From Lysobacter sp. (lineage in GTDB: Bacteria > Pseudomonadota > Gammaproteobacteria > Xanthomonadales > Xanthomonadaceae), in assembly GCA_030151365.1 (NCBI GenBank), contig JASLDW010000003.1, positions 1 to 52,882 on the forward strand: a stretch of 52,882 bases of DNA, in the 5' to 3' direction. Made by a program: the position numbers and the translations under genes. The notes under the pieces were generated by a model, which did no database searches, was not told the origin of the DNA, and was given only the letters and a program-made list of their open reading frames with translations. How positions within the stretch are numbered: the stretch's first letter is position 1; each line of letters begins with the position of its first letter. Shown here piece by piece: positions 18,277-26,256 of the stretch.

Positions 18277-19113
18277 TCAACCCGCCAGCGAACTTCCCAT
18301 CCGCAATTGCGTGTACACCGCCTCGGTCTGCGGGCGAACGCCATGCCACAGCTCGAAGCTGTCGGCGGCCTGTTCCACCAGCATGCCGAGGCCGTCGCCG
18401 GTGCGCGTGCAGCCGTGGTTCCTGGCACAGGCGAGGAAGGGCAGGGCGCGCGCGCCGTAGTTGAGGTCGACGGCGGTGGTTTCTTCGCCAAGGATCGATG
18501 CCGGGTAGTCCGGGATCGCGCCGTCTTCGTCGGGCGGTACCGCGCTCAACACCAGGTCGAAGCTGCCGATGCCCGGGAGTTCCTCGAGGGTGCAGGCGAT
18601 GGCGCGATCGCTGTCGTGCAGCTGGTCGACGAGGTCCCAGGCATTGGCGCGGGTGCGGTTGGCGACGACGAGTTGCGCGACATCCGCGTCCAGCAACGCG
18701 GGCGCGACGGCACGCGCGGCGCCACCGGCCCCGAGCATCAGCACGCGCTTGCGGAACAGGTCGACGTCGCGGCGTTCGCGCAGGTCGCGGATCAGCCCGC
18801 TGCCATCGGTGATGTCGCCGTACCAGTGGTTGTCGCGCCACGCCAGCGTGTTGACCGCACCGGCGCGGCGCGCGCGCGGGCTCAGGCCTTGTGCGGCAGC
18901 GGCGGCGGCGATCTTGTCGGGCGCGGTGACGTTGGCGCCGATGCCGCCGGCGCGCTGGAAGCGTTCCAGCGTCGCCTCGAAGCCGTCGGCGGCGGTGTCG
19001 ATCGCCACGTAGAGCATGTCGATGCCGCACTGGCGCGCGAACTCGGCGTGGATGCGCGGCGACAGCGAATGCGTGACGGGTGCGCCGAGGACGGCGTAAT
19101 GGGGGAATGCCAT
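18277..19113 (-). CDS. aroE: Shikimate dehydrogenase
   Basis: A 278-residue NADPH-dependent enzyme that reduces 3-dehydroshikimate to shikimate. Substrate-site features are THSLSPRIH, GANVTAPDK (catalytic Lys), AGAVNTL (Asn) and ITDGSG (catalytic Asp). The nucleotide-binding loop is LGAGGAARA, followed by VVANRTRANA and the C-terminal GDGLGMLVEQAA. The start ATG (19111-19113) is 5 nt downstream of the hemB stop, so the two form an operon in the order hemB-aroE. The product feeds chorismate, which is the substrate of XanB2 encoded 1.9 kb upstream. Confidence 0.95.
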   Translation of the reverse strand: MAFPHYAVLGAPVTHSLSPRIHAEFARQCGIDMLYVAIDTAADGFEATLERFQRAGGIGANVTAPDKIAAAAAAQGLSPRARRAGAVNTLAWRDNHWYGDITDGSGLIRDLRERRDVDLFRKRVLMLGAGGAARAVAPALLDADVAQLVVANRTRANAWDLVDQLHDSDRAIACTLEELPGIGSFDLVLSAVPPDEDGAIPDYPASILGEETTAVDLNYGARALPFLACARNHGCTRTGDGLGMLVEQAADSFELWHGVRPQTEAVYTQLRMGSSLAG

Positions 19114-19118
19114 GACGT

Positions 19119-20111
19119 TCAGCGCCCTTCGCGCAGCCAGCGTGCGGCGTCGATGGCGAAATAGGTGAGGATGCCGTCGGCGCCGGCGCGCTTGAACGCG
19201 GTCAGCGCCTCCAGCGTGCAGGCGCGTTCGTCGAGCCAGCCGTTCGCGTACGCGGCCTTGAGCATCGCGTATTCGCCGCTGACCTGGTAGACGAAGGTCG
19301 GCGCACCGAACGCGTCCTTGACCCGGCGCACGACGTCGAGATAAGGCATGCCGGGCTTCACCATCACCATGTCGGCGCCTTCGGCGAGATCGAGTTCGAC
19401 TTCGCGCAAGGCTTCGTCGGAATTGGCCGGATCCATCTGGTAAGTGGACTTGTTGCCCTTGCCGAGCGCGCCGGCACTGCCGACGGCATCGCGGAACGGA
19501 CCGTAGAACGCAGAGGCGTATTTCGCCGCGTAGGCGAGGATGCGGGTATGGATGAAGCCGTTGGCTTCCAGGGCGCCGCGGATCTCGCCGATGCGACCGT
19601 CCATCATGTCGCTGGGTGCGACCACGTCGGCGCCGGCGCGCGCATGCGACAGCGCCTGCTTCACCAGCGCCTCGACGGTTTCGTCGTTGACGACGTAGCC
19701 GCTGTCGTCGATCAGGCCGTCCTGGCCGTGCGAGGTATAGGGATCCAGCGCGACGTCGGTGATCACGCCGAGGTCGGGAAAGCGCTGCTTCAACGCACGC
19801 ACCGCGCGCTGGCACAGGCCATCGTCCTGCCACGCCGCTTCCGCGGTCAGCGATTTCGCATCCGGTGCGGTCACCGGGAACAACGCGATCGCCGGCACGC
19901 CCAGTTCGGACAGGGTATCCGCGGTCTTGAGCAATTCGTCGATCGACACCCGTTCGACGCCCGGCATCGACGGCACCGCGGCGCGACCGGCCGGCTCGTG
20001 CACGAACGCGGGATAGATCAGGTCGTTGGTGCTCAGCACCGTCTCGCGCATCAGGCGGCGGGAGAAATCATCGCGACGCATCCGGCGCGGACGAATGTAG
20101 GGATAGCTCAT
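19119..20111 (-). CDS. hemB: Delta-aminolevulinic acid dehydratase (porphobilinogen synthase)
   Basis: A 330-residue enzyme that joins two aminolevulinate molecules into porphobilinogen in heme synthesis. Active-site lysines lie in HARAGADVVAPSDMMDGR-like and MVMVKPGMPYLDVVR segments. The metal region reads DVALDPYTSHGQDG rather than the cysteine-rich zinc motif, so it belongs to the magnesium-dependent type like that of Pseudomonas. The start ATG has no Shine-Dalgarno, and a TAGAAT lies 6 nt upstream. In Xanthomonas genomes hemB lies beside the pigment locus, as here. Confidence 0.97.
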   Translation of the reverse strand: MSYPYIRPRRMRRDDFSRRLMRETVLSTNDLIYPAFVHEPAGRAAVPSMPGVERVSIDELLKTADTLSELGVPAIALFPVTAPDAKSLTAEAAWQDDGLCQRAVRALKQRFPDLGVITDVALDPYTSHGQDGLIDDSGYVVNDETVEALVKQALSHARAGADVVAPSDMMDGRIGEIRGALEANGFIHTRILAYAAKYASAFYGPFRDAVGSAGALGKGNKSTYQMDPANSDEALREVELDLAEGADMVMVKPGMPYLDVVRRVKDAFGAPTFVYQVSGEYAMLKAAYANGWLDERACTLEALTAFKRAGADGILTYFAIDAARWLREGR

Positions 20112-20117
20112 TCCGGC

Positions 20118-20123
20118 ATTCTA
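20118..20123 (-). promoter_or_regulatory. Putative -10 element of hemB (leaderless arrangement)
   Basis: On the minus strand TAGAAT is followed by 6 nt and the hemB ATG. The same hexamer and spacing occur before polA on the other strand (41370-41375). Confidence 0.5.
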
Positions 20124-20157
20124 GCGCCGCAATGTGAATGGGACTTTGAACGCGTTC

Positions 20158-21126
20158 TCAGACGTGGACGCCGTCGATCTCGATCGCCAGTTCGCGCCGG
20201 CAGATGGCCGCGTGCAGCACGATGTAGCGGACCTCGGGCCCCAGCACGCCGCGCAGCGTCTCATCGACCAGCTCGAGGTCGTCGGCATCGCGCACGTAGA
20301 CCTTGAGGCGCGCGCCGCCGCCGAAATTCTCCGGCAGGTCCGGGCGCTTCGCCCGCGCGGCGGCGATCAGTGCGTCGAAGTTGCGGAAGGTTTCGTGGAT
20401 CTGCGCGACGAGGTCGCTGGCGTGTTGCGAGGCGTGGCCGACCACCGCCGCCGTGCCCGACAACAGCAAGGGCATGTCGCTGCCTGCGGGCGGCAGCATG
20501 GCGCGGGCGAAGCTCGGTGCCTGCGGGCCGTACTGGCGCGGGTAGTGGTAGGCGCTGACCTGGCGCGGATTTTCCACCGGCGTTCCCGCGACGGCGCCCG
20601 ACAGCCAGTACACCTGCAGGACGTGTGCGGTATCGCAACGACCGATCGCGGTCGCCGCCGGCAACAGTTGCGCGTCGAAATCGCCGAGACCGCGGGCGCG
20701 GCCGACGCAGAACTGGCGATAGCGTTCGATGTCGCCGTCGCCGACGGTGATCGAGTCGAGGTAGTTCCACACGCGCAACAGGTGCGGCGTGTCGCTGCCG
20801 CGGACGAAATCGGTCAGCTGGCGATAGGCGTCCTCCGAGGCTTGCACCAATCCCTTCTCGCCTTCCTCGATCTCGATGGCGCCAAAGGTGAGTTCGCCGT
20901 CGCTGGCCCAGGCGATGTTGCCGTCGCGGCCGGGGCGCACGCCGGGGCCGCTGCGCCAGACTTCCAGCGGCGCCGCGACCTGCGGTTGCAGCGGCACGCG
21001 CAGGTAGCGCGGGTCGGCGTGCGTGGCCGGATGCCCGGCGAAACCGATCACGGCGAGGGTGTCGTCGCGCGCGAGTTCGGCATCCAGCGTGTCGGCGGGG
21101 ACATAGTCGACCTGGAGACGGCTCAT
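20158..21126 (-). CDS. xanB2: XanB2-type chorismatase (3-/4-hydroxybenzoate synthase)
   Basis: A 322-residue protein of the chorismatase family (FkbO/Hyg5/XanB2). Recognisable parts are HADPRYLRVPLQPQV, HLLRVWNYLDSI, ERYRQFCVGRARGL, VLQVYWLSGA, LLSGTAAVVGHASQH, LKVYVRDADDLELV, and the C-terminal active-site strand YIVLHAAICRRELAIEIDGV with the conserved Arg and Glu. XanB2 converts chorismate to 3-hydroxybenzoate and 4-hydroxybenzoate, precursors of xanthomonadin and of ubiquinone respectively. The gene overlaps the upstream flavoprotein gene by 4 nt (ATGA). The ATG at 21124-21126 is the obvious start. Confidence 0.93.
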   Translation of the reverse strand: MSRLQVDYVPADTLDAELARDDTLAVIGFAGHPATHADPRYLRVPLQPQVAAPLEVWRSGPGVRPGRDGNIAWASDGELTFGAIEIEEGEKGLVQASEDAYRQLTDFVRGSDTPHLLRVWNYLDSITVGDGDIERYRQFCVGRARGLGDFDAQLLPAATAIGRCDTAHVLQVYWLSGAVAGTPVENPRQVSAYHYPRQYGPQAPSFARAMLPPAGSDMPLLLSGTAAVVGHASQHASDLVAQIHETFRNFDALIAAARAKRPDLPENFGGGARLKVYVRDADDLELVDETLRGVLGPEVRYIVLHAAICRRELAIEIDGVHV

Positions 21127-22481
21127 CGTGCGTCCCCCTGCAGCGTTTCCTCGCGCATCTCGACGCCGAGCTGGCGGCGGCGATTGCGCCAGGCCGCGAG
21201 TGCCTTCCCGGACATGCCCAGCGCGGTGATCGCGTAGATCGCGCGGAAGATGCGCAGGCGGCGCAGGATCGGCTTGGCGTCGAAGACGTCGCCGCTGAGC
21301 ATCGAGACCACCGCGCGCTCGACGCCGAGGACGTCGCGGCGATTGGCGAACAGGTGCTTCATGGTCGGCGAGGTGAAGCGATAGATGAACCACTTGAATT
21401 CGTCGAGGCCGCGATCGAAGTAGCGCTGGAACCGGCGCTGCAGCGCCGCTTCGCGCGCCGGTTCGCGCAGGATGCGGTCGACCATCGCCGCGCAATCCTC
21501 GGCCGATTTCATCGCCAGGAACACGCCGGAGGAGAACATCGGGTCGACGAAGGCATAGGCGTCGCCGATCAGCGTCCAGTGGCGGCCGTGCATGCGCGTG
21601 GATTCGTAGGCGTAATTGCCGGTCACGTGGATCGGCGCGACGCGTTCGGCGCCTTTCATGCGCTCGTCGAGTTCGCGCACGCCCATCAGCGTCTGCATCA
21701 GGAATTCCTCCTGATCGACCTTGCGTTGCTTGAGGTAATCGGGGAAGCACACCGCGCCGACGCTGGTGACGCCATCGGACAGCGGGATCACCCAGATCCA
21801 GCCGTGCGCGTGGCGATAGATGCTGACGTTCCCGGCGTCGCGGCCTTCGCGCCGCTTCACGCCGCGGTAGTGGCTGAAGATCGCCGCCGAGGCGTGATGG
21901 GGATTCTTGCGCTTGAGCCCGAGCTTGCCGCCGAGGAACGTGTCGCGACCGCTGGCGTCGAGCAGATAGCGCGGCCGGAAGCATTGCCCGCCGGCATGCA
22001 CGGTGATGGCGCCGTCGTCGGCGAGGTCGACGCGGTCGACCCTGGTGCGTTCGCGGGCATCGACGCCGGCGGCGATGGCGTTGTCCCACAGGATCTTGTC
22101 GAAATCGGCGCGCTTGACCTGGAAGGCGTGCCCGGACTGCGGGCGGTAGCTCTTGCGGAAATCGAAGACTTCGTAGCCGCCGTCGTCGTTGGGGAAATCG
22201 GCGCCGAGCTTGAGCGTGCTGCAGTCGCGCACGGCATCGTGGACGCCGAGGCGTTCGAGGATCGGCATGTTCTGCGGCAGCAGCGATTCGCCGATGTGGA
22301 AGCGCGGATGCGCGTCCTTCTCCAGCATGACGACGTTCCAGCCGTCGCGCGCCAGCAGCGTGGACGCGGTGCTGCCGGCGGGGCCGCCGCCAATCACCAG
22401 TACATCGCAGGTCCGGAGCGTGACGTTGGTCGTGTTGTCGGAGTCGGGGTGGCGCTCGGGCCGGATTTCGGAAGATTCCAT
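21123..22481 (-). CDS. Halogenase-like FAD-dependent oxidoreductase of the pigment locus (first of two)
   Basis: A 452-residue flavoprotein. GGGPAG at 31-36 is the FAD dinucleotide motif, followed by HIGESLLP. The flavin-dependent halogenase signatures are present: a lysine in TLKLGADF (Lys91), the W-x-W-x-I-P motif as WIWVIP at 228-233, and FVDPMFSSG at 311-319. NAD(P)H-dependent hydroxylases of the same superfamily lack the W-x-W-x-I-P motif, which argues for halogenase ancestry, but activity cannot be read from the sequence. It is translationally coupled to xanB2. The ATG at 22479-22481 has no ribosome binding site and lies just downstream of a TATTAT hexamer. Confidence 0.82.
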   Translation of the reverse strand: MESSEIRPERHPDSDNTTNVTLRTCDVLVIGGGPAGSTASTLLARDGWNVVMLEKDAHPRFHIGESLLPQNMPILERLGVHDAVRDCSTLKLGADFPNDDGGYEVFDFRKSYRPQSGHAFQVKRADFDKILWDNAIAAGVDARERTRVDRVDLADDGAITVHAGGQCFRPRYLLDASGRDTFLGGKLGLKRKNPHHASAAIFSHYRGVKRREGRDAGNVSIYRHAHGWIWVIPLSDGVTSVGAVCFPDYLKQRKVDQEEFLMQTLMGVRELDERMKGAERVAPIHVTGNYAYESTRMHGRHWTLIGDAYAFVDPMFSSGVFLAMKSAEDCAAMVDRILREPAREAALQRRFQRYFDRGLDEFKWFIYRFTSPTMKHLFANRRDVLGVERAVVSMLSGDVFDAKPILRRLRIFRAIYAITALGMSGKALAAWRNRRRQLGVEMREETLQGDAR

Positions 22482-22490
22482 ACGCAAGGC

Positions 22491-22496
22491 ATAATA
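22491..22496 (-). promoter_or_regulatory. Putative -10 element for the flavoprotein-xanB2 operon
   Basis: TATTAT on the minus strand ends 9 nt before the ATG at 22481, so the leader would be only a few nucleotides. It lies in the 78-nt divergent gap between this operon and the ACP operon. Confidence 0.4.
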
Positions 22497-22559
22497 CCGT
22501 CTGCTGGCGACGTCCCGGAACAAGGGTCGTCGCAACACTGAATCCAATGGGTGGAATGC

Positions 22560-22841
22560 ATGTCCGATCAAACCGCTGCTGAACGCGAACTCGCCGAACT
22601 GCTGGTCGAAAGCCTGAACCTGGAAGACGTCGATCCGGCCGGCATCGATCCCGAGGCGCCGCTGTTCAACACCGGGCTGGGCCTGGATTCCATCGACGCG
22701 CTGGAACTGTCGCTGGCGATCTCGAAGAAGTACGGCCTGCAGTTGCGCTCCGACAACGAGGACAACCGCAAGATCTTCGCTTCGTTGCGCGCGCTGTCGG
22801 ATTACATCCAGCAGTCCTCCCAGCAAAGCCCCGCGGCCTGA
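22560..22841 (+). CDS. xanC: Acyl carrier protein of the pigment locus (XanC-like)
   Basis: A 93-residue acyl carrier protein. The phosphopantetheine attachment site is Ser44 in GLGLDSIDALEL. The acidic helix ELAELLVESLNLEDVDP and the FASLRALSDYI C-terminal helix complete the fold. It carries the aryl starter and the growing polyene chain. In X. campestris XanC is modified by a HetI-like phosphopantetheinyl transferase, which matches the gene at 5871-6440. I use the ATG at 22560; an in-frame GTG at 22551 would add three residues. It opens the ten-gene plus-strand run. It is the only ACP gene in this window. Confidence 0.9.
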   Translation: MSDQTAAERELAELLVESLNLEDVDPAGIDPEAPLFNTGLGLDSIDALELSLAISKKYGLQLRSDNEDNRKIFASLRALSDYIQQSSQQSPAA

Positions 22842-22850
22842 TCGCAGGCC

Positions 22851-23534
22851 ATGGCGGCGCTGCTGCGGACCGCGGCGTTGCTGGCCTACTTCGTGTTCGC
22901 CCACCGCGCATTGCGCGTCGACAGCCCGCGGCTGGCGGCGCTGGCGTTGGGCCTGCTCGCCATCGTCGTCTGCATCCAGGGCCTGTTGAAACTGCGGCGA
23001 CGCGCGTGGTTGCTGGCCTTGGCCTGGATCGCAGCGGCCTGGGTGCTGGCGGGATCGAAGGGCGCCGTGCCGTTGCTGTTGCTGATGCCGAGCCTGTTCC
23101 TGGCGCTGGCCTGCTCGTTGTTCGCGCGAACCCTGGTTCGCGGCCGGATACCGCTGGTGGTGCGGATGGTGGCGCTGATCGAGGCCTCCCCCGCAGAACA
23201 ACTGCCGGTCGACATCCGCGCATATGCGACGAACGTGACCCGGCTGTGGGCGGGCCTGCTCGGCGGCCTGTCGTTGCTCAACCTGGTCCTTGCGCTGAAC
23301 ACGGTGCCGGGCGGCGTGCTGGAGCGCCTCCGCATCGCGCCGCCGTGGCCGCTGGACCCCGGGGTCGCCGCCACGGTCGATACCTGGGGCATCTACGTGC
23401 CGGTCGCGGCAACCATGGTCGGGGAATTCGTGTTCCGCCAGCTGCGCTTTCCCGGCCGCTACTCCGGGCCGCTGGATTACCTGCGCAAACTGGCGAAAGT
23501 CCCGCGCGAACAGTGGGCCGGGATCTTCCATTGA
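22851..23534 (+). CDS. COG4648-like integral membrane protein of the pigment locus
   Basis: A 227-residue protein made mainly of membrane helices: LLRTAALLAYFVFAHRAL, LAALALGLLAIVVCIQGLL, AWLLALAWIAAAWVLAG, AVPLLLLMPSLFLALACSLF, a loop with VRMVALIEASPAEQLP and AYATNVTRLWAGLLGGLSLLNLVLAL, and a last helix near VPVAATMVGEFVF. The C-terminal YLRKLAKVPREQWAGIF is polar. Proteins of this type are constant members of aryl polyene and xanthomonadin loci. Databases sometimes call them ketosynthase, which the sequence does not support, because there is no catalytic site. The function is unknown. It starts 9 nt after the ACP gene. Confidence 0.8.
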   Translation: MAALLRTAALLAYFVFAHRALRVDSPRLAALALGLLAIVVCIQGLLKLRRRAWLLALAWIAAAWVLAGSKGAVPLLLLMPSLFLALACSLFARTLVRGRIPLVVRMVALIEASPAEQLPVDIRAYATNVTRLWAGLLGGLSLLNLVLALNTVPGGVLERLRIAPPWPLDPGVAATVDTWGIYVPVAATMVGEFVFRQLRFPGRYSGPLDYLRKLAKVPREQWAGIFH

Positions 23535-23591
23535 GGAATGCGACCGTCCGGGACGGTATCCTAGTGCGCCAAATTTGCTGATCCGACGGGG

Positions 23592-24386
23592 ATGGACGGA
23601 CAGTTCGTGAAAATGGAAACGGTCGAAACCGGGCACGGCGCGCTGCGCAGGCCATGGTGGCGCAAGGCCTGGAACTTGCTGCAGTTCGCGTTCACCCTGG
23701 TGTGGACGGCGGGCTGCATCCTGCTGGCCATCGCCGTGCTGAAGCTGACCGGCGATGTCCGACGCCCGCTGCGGATGGCGTCGAAGCTGTGGGCGCCGGG
23801 GCTGCTGGGGCCTGCGACCACCCGTTTCGACGTGCAGGGCGCGGAAACCATCGACTGGACGCGACCGCACCTGATCGTCTGCAACCACCAGTCGGTGATC
23901 GACATCTGCAGCCTGTTCATGGCGGTGCCGGTGCCGTTGCGTTTCCTCCTCAAGCAGGAGATGACGCGGATGCCCTTCGTCGGTTGGTACGCGAAATCGA
24001 CCGGCATGCTGTTCATCGATCGCGACAACCCGCGCGCGGCGCCGGCGATGCTGAAGGCCGCGGCGGCGATGTTGTCGGAAGGCTGGCAGCTGTGCGTGTT
24101 CCCGGAAGGCACCCGCAGTCGCGATGGCGCCGTCGCCGAATTCAAGGCCGGTCCGTTCGAGTCGGCGATCCGCGCCGGCGTCGAGGTGTTGCCGGTGGCG
24201 CTCGATGGCGCGCGCCAGGTGCTGCCGAGCGATGGTTTCGCGGTGAATCCCGGTCCGATCAAATTGCGTTTCGGCACGCCGATCGCGACCGCGGGCGAAG
24301 GCGGCATCCGCGATCGCAATGCACTGGCGCAGGCCGCGCACGCCCAGGTGCTGGCGTTGCTCGAGAACGGCGGCCGCGTCGGATGA
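23592..24386 (+). CDS. PlsC-type 1-acyl-glycerol-phosphate acyltransferase-like protein
   Basis: A 264-residue membrane-associated acyltransferase. A membrane helix (LLQFAFTLVWTAGCILLAIAVL) precedes the catalytic NHQSVID (98-104, the NHxxxxD motif). Then come LLKQEMTRMPFVGWY, MLFIDRDN, and CVFPEGTRSRDG, the glycerophosphate-binding motif. In the pigment locus it probably esterifies the aryl polyene chain to a glycerol-like acceptor (inference). The start is uncertain: ATG at 23592, GTG at 23607 and ATG at 23613 are all in frame, and a GGGG abuts the first. Its stop overlaps the next start (ATGA). Confidence 0.88.
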   Translation: MDGQFVKMETVETGHGALRRPWWRKAWNLLQFAFTLVWTAGCILLAIAVLKLTGDVRRPLRMASKLWAPGLLGPATTRFDVQGAETIDWTRPHLIVCNHQSVIDICSLFMAVPVPLRFLLKQEMTRMPFVGWYAKSTGMLFIDRDNPRAAPAMLKAAAAMLSEGWQLCVFPEGTRSRDGAVAEFKAGPFESAIRAGVEVLPVALDGARQVLPSDGFAVNPGPIKLRFGTPIATAGEGGIRDRNALAQAAHAQVLALLENGGRVG

Positions 24387-24664
24387 GGTTCCGCATCGCA
24401 GCCGATCATCCGGCCCTGCCCGGGCATTTCCCGGGAAAGGCAATCGTGCCGGGCGTGGTGATCCTCGACCATGTGCAGCAGGCGATCGAGCGCGAACAGG
24501 GTGCATTCGCCGCGCCGATCAGGCTGGCGCAGGTCAAGTTCGTGCAGCCGCTGTTGCCGGAACAGGACGCCGAGATCGCCATCGAGCCGGCGACGCGTGG
24601 CTGGAAGTTCCGCGTCCGGCGCGGTGATGCCTTGATCGCCAGCGGCGACATCGCATCGGCATGA
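24383..24664 (+). CDS. Hotdog-fold 3-hydroxyacyl-ACP dehydratase (FabA/FabZ-like)
   Basis: A compact 93-residue hotdog domain. MRFRIAADHPALPGHFPGKAIVPGVVILDHVQQAI contains the FabZ-like HFPG-x6-PG-x4-D signature, with His as a likely catalytic residue. KFVQPLLPEQDAEI and WKFRVRRGDALIASGDI complete it. It would dehydrate 3-hydroxyacyl-ACP intermediates to build the conjugated polyene. It is one of two hotdog genes in the locus, as in aryl polyene clusters. The start overlaps the preceding stop by 4 nt. Confidence 0.87.
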   Translation: MRFRIAADHPALPGHFPGKAIVPGVVILDHVQQAIEREQGAFAAPIRLAQVKFVQPLLPEQDAEIAIEPATRGWKFRVRRGDALIASGDIASA

Positions 24665-24681
24665 GCGTCGTGTTCGCATGA
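24661..24681 (+). other. Six-codon mini-ORF bridging two pigment genes
   Basis: ATG AGC GTC GTG TTC GCA TGA starts in the hotdog stop (ATGA at 24661-24664) and ends in the next start (ATGA at 24678-24681). It may pass re-initiating ribosomes between genes, or it may be chance. Confidence 0.3.
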
Positions 24682-25664
24682 AGCGCAGCCAGACCTGGAC
24701 CGATCGCCCCGAAGGCGGCGGCATGTTCGCGCTGTGGCTGATCCTCACCATCGCGCGTCGCGGCGGCCGTCGTGTCGCCCGCCTGCTGCTGTTCCCGATC
24801 ACCGCCTATTTCCTGGTCAAGCGCGGGCCGGAGCGGCGTTCGTCGCAGGACTACCTGCAGCGCGCGCTGGGGCGCCAGACCAACTGGTGGGATGGCGCGC
24901 GCCACGTCCATACGTTCGCCTCGACCATCCTCGACCGCGCCTTCCTGCTCGGCGGTCCGATCGATCGTTTCGACGTGCGCGTCGATGGCCTCGGCGAATT
25001 GCATGCGGCGCTGGACCAGAAGCGCGGCGTGCTGCTGTTCGGCTCGCACCACGGCAGCTTCGAGGTGTTGCGGGTGCTGGCGACGCGTCGCCCCGACTAC
25101 ACCATCAAGATCGTGCTCGACAAGAAGCAGAGCCCGGCGATGACGCAGCTGCTGGATGCGCTCAATCCGCAACTGGCCGCCAACATTATCGATGCTTCGC
25201 AGGATGGCCCGTCGATCGTGATGGACATCCAGCATGCATTGTCGGAAGGCGCGCTGGTGTCGCTGCTGGTGGACCGCGTGCGCCCCGGCGAGCCGTGGCT
25301 GCCGGCGCGGTTCCTCGGCGGCACTGCGCGGTTCCCGACTTCGCCATGGCTGATCGCGTCCGCGTTGAAGGTGCCGGTGGCGCTCGGATTCGGGCTGTAT
25401 CGCGGCGGCAACCATTACGATCTGTCGTTCGAACTGTTCGGCGAGCAGGTCGACATCCCGCGCCAGGCGCGCGTCGAGGCGTTGTCCGCGCTCATCCAGC
25501 GTTACGCAACGCGGCTGGAACATTACGTGCATCAGGCCCCTTACAACTGGTTCAATTTCTATGACTTCTGGCATGACGATGAAGGCCACACGTTCGATGA
25601 CGCCGCGGTCCAGCGCCGCACTGCTGCTGTTCGCGCTGGCGGCGACGCCGGCGATCGCGGGTAA
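24678..25664 (+). CDS. LpxL/HtrB-like lysophospholipid or lipid A-type acyltransferase
   Basis: A 328-residue protein. The N-terminal hydrophobic stretch (GGMFALWLILTIARRGGRRVARLLLFPITAYFL) is followed by GVLLFGSHHGSFEVLRVL, where HHGSFE fits the HxxxxD/E acyltransferase motif, then VSLLVDRVRPG with a DxxxR-like element and PTSPWLIASALKVPVALGF. This is the LpxL/HtrB fold used in aryl polyene loci. It probably transfers an acyl or aryl polyenoyl group to a lipid acceptor at the inner membrane (inference). The last 86 nt overlap the LolA-like gene in another frame. Confidence 0.86.
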   Translation: MKRSQTWTDRPEGGGMFALWLILTIARRGGRRVARLLLFPITAYFLVKRGPERRSSQDYLQRALGRQTNWWDGARHVHTFASTILDRAFLLGGPIDRFDVRVDGLGELHAALDQKRGVLLFGSHHGSFEVLRVLATRRPDYTIKIVLDKKQSPAMTQLLDALNPQLAANIIDASQDGPSIVMDIQHALSEGALVSLLVDRVRPGEPWLPARFLGGTARFPTSPWLIASALKVPVALGFGLYRGGNHYDLSFELFGEQVDIPRQARVEALSALIQRYATRLEHYVHQAPYNWFNFYDFWHDDEGHTFDDAAVQRRTAAVRAGGDAGDRG

Positions 25665-26244
25665 CGCCCCGGCGATCGACAGCGACTGGATCCTGTCGAA
25701 ACTCGCGCACGCCGGCCCGACCAGCACCGCGTTCATCGAAGTGCGCAGCTCGCCGCTGCTGAAGAATCCGTTGCGGGTATCGGGCGAATACCGCCACCCC
25801 GACACCGGCACCCTCGTGCGCGAGGTGCGTGCGCCCTATCAGGAAACCACCACCATCCACGATGGCAAGGCCAGCATCCAGCGCGGCGGTTCGACGCGCA
25901 CGTTCTCATTGTCGCGCGCGCCGCAACTGGCGACGCTGCAGACCAGTTTCGGCGCGTTGCTGCGCGGCGATCGCCAGCAATTGCAGTCGGCGTTCGCGCT
26001 CGACACCAGCGGTGTGCGCGAGAAGTGGAAGATGGTGCTGACGCCGAAGGACGCCGCATTGGCGAAACAGGTACGCGACATCACCCTGTTCGGGCGCGGT
26101 TCCGAATTGCGCTGCATCGAGACGCAGCTGGCCAAGGGCGGGGAAGTGCAGCGCACCCTGCTGGCATCGGCGGCCGCATCCGCCGGCAATGCGACGGGCG
26201 ACGCCGCATTGCAGGCGATCTGCCACGGCGAAGCGGCGCACTGA
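25579..26244 (+). CDS. LolA-like periplasmic lipoprotein-carrier-type protein
   Basis: A protein of about 221 residues. It has a signal peptide (SSAALLLFALAATPAIAG) and a soluble domain with LAHAGPTSTAFIEVRSSPLLKNPLRVSGEYRHPDTG-type strands. The overall layout is of the LolA/LolB-like unclosed barrel found in aryl polyene loci. It could shuttle the lipid pigment through the periplasm to the outer membrane (inference). I use the ATG at 25579; ATG at 25597 is also possible and has GAAGG upstream. Either start overlaps the preceding acyltransferase gene, by 86 or 68 nt, which is long for this window. There are three Cys-poor stretches and a lone Cys pair near the C-terminus (LRCIETQ, AICHGEAAH). 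Confidence 0.8.
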   Translation: MKATRSMTPRSSAALLLFALAATPAIAGNAPAIDSDWILSKLAHAGPTSTAFIEVRSSPLLKNPLRVSGEYRHPDTGTLVREVRAPYQETTTIHDGKASIQRGGSTRTFSLSRAPQLATLQTSFGALLRGDRQQLQSAFALDTSGVREKWKMVLTPKDAALAKQVRDITLFGRGSELRCIETQLAKGGEVQRTLLASAAASAGNATGDAALQAICHGEAAH

Positions 26245-26256
26245 TAGATTCCACGG

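Noticed and set aside
22493..24506. Long minus-strand extension upstream of the first flavoprotein gene
   Set aside because: It runs antisense through the ACP, membrane-protein and acyltransferase genes and is Gln/Arg-rich nonsense; the real gene starts at 22481.
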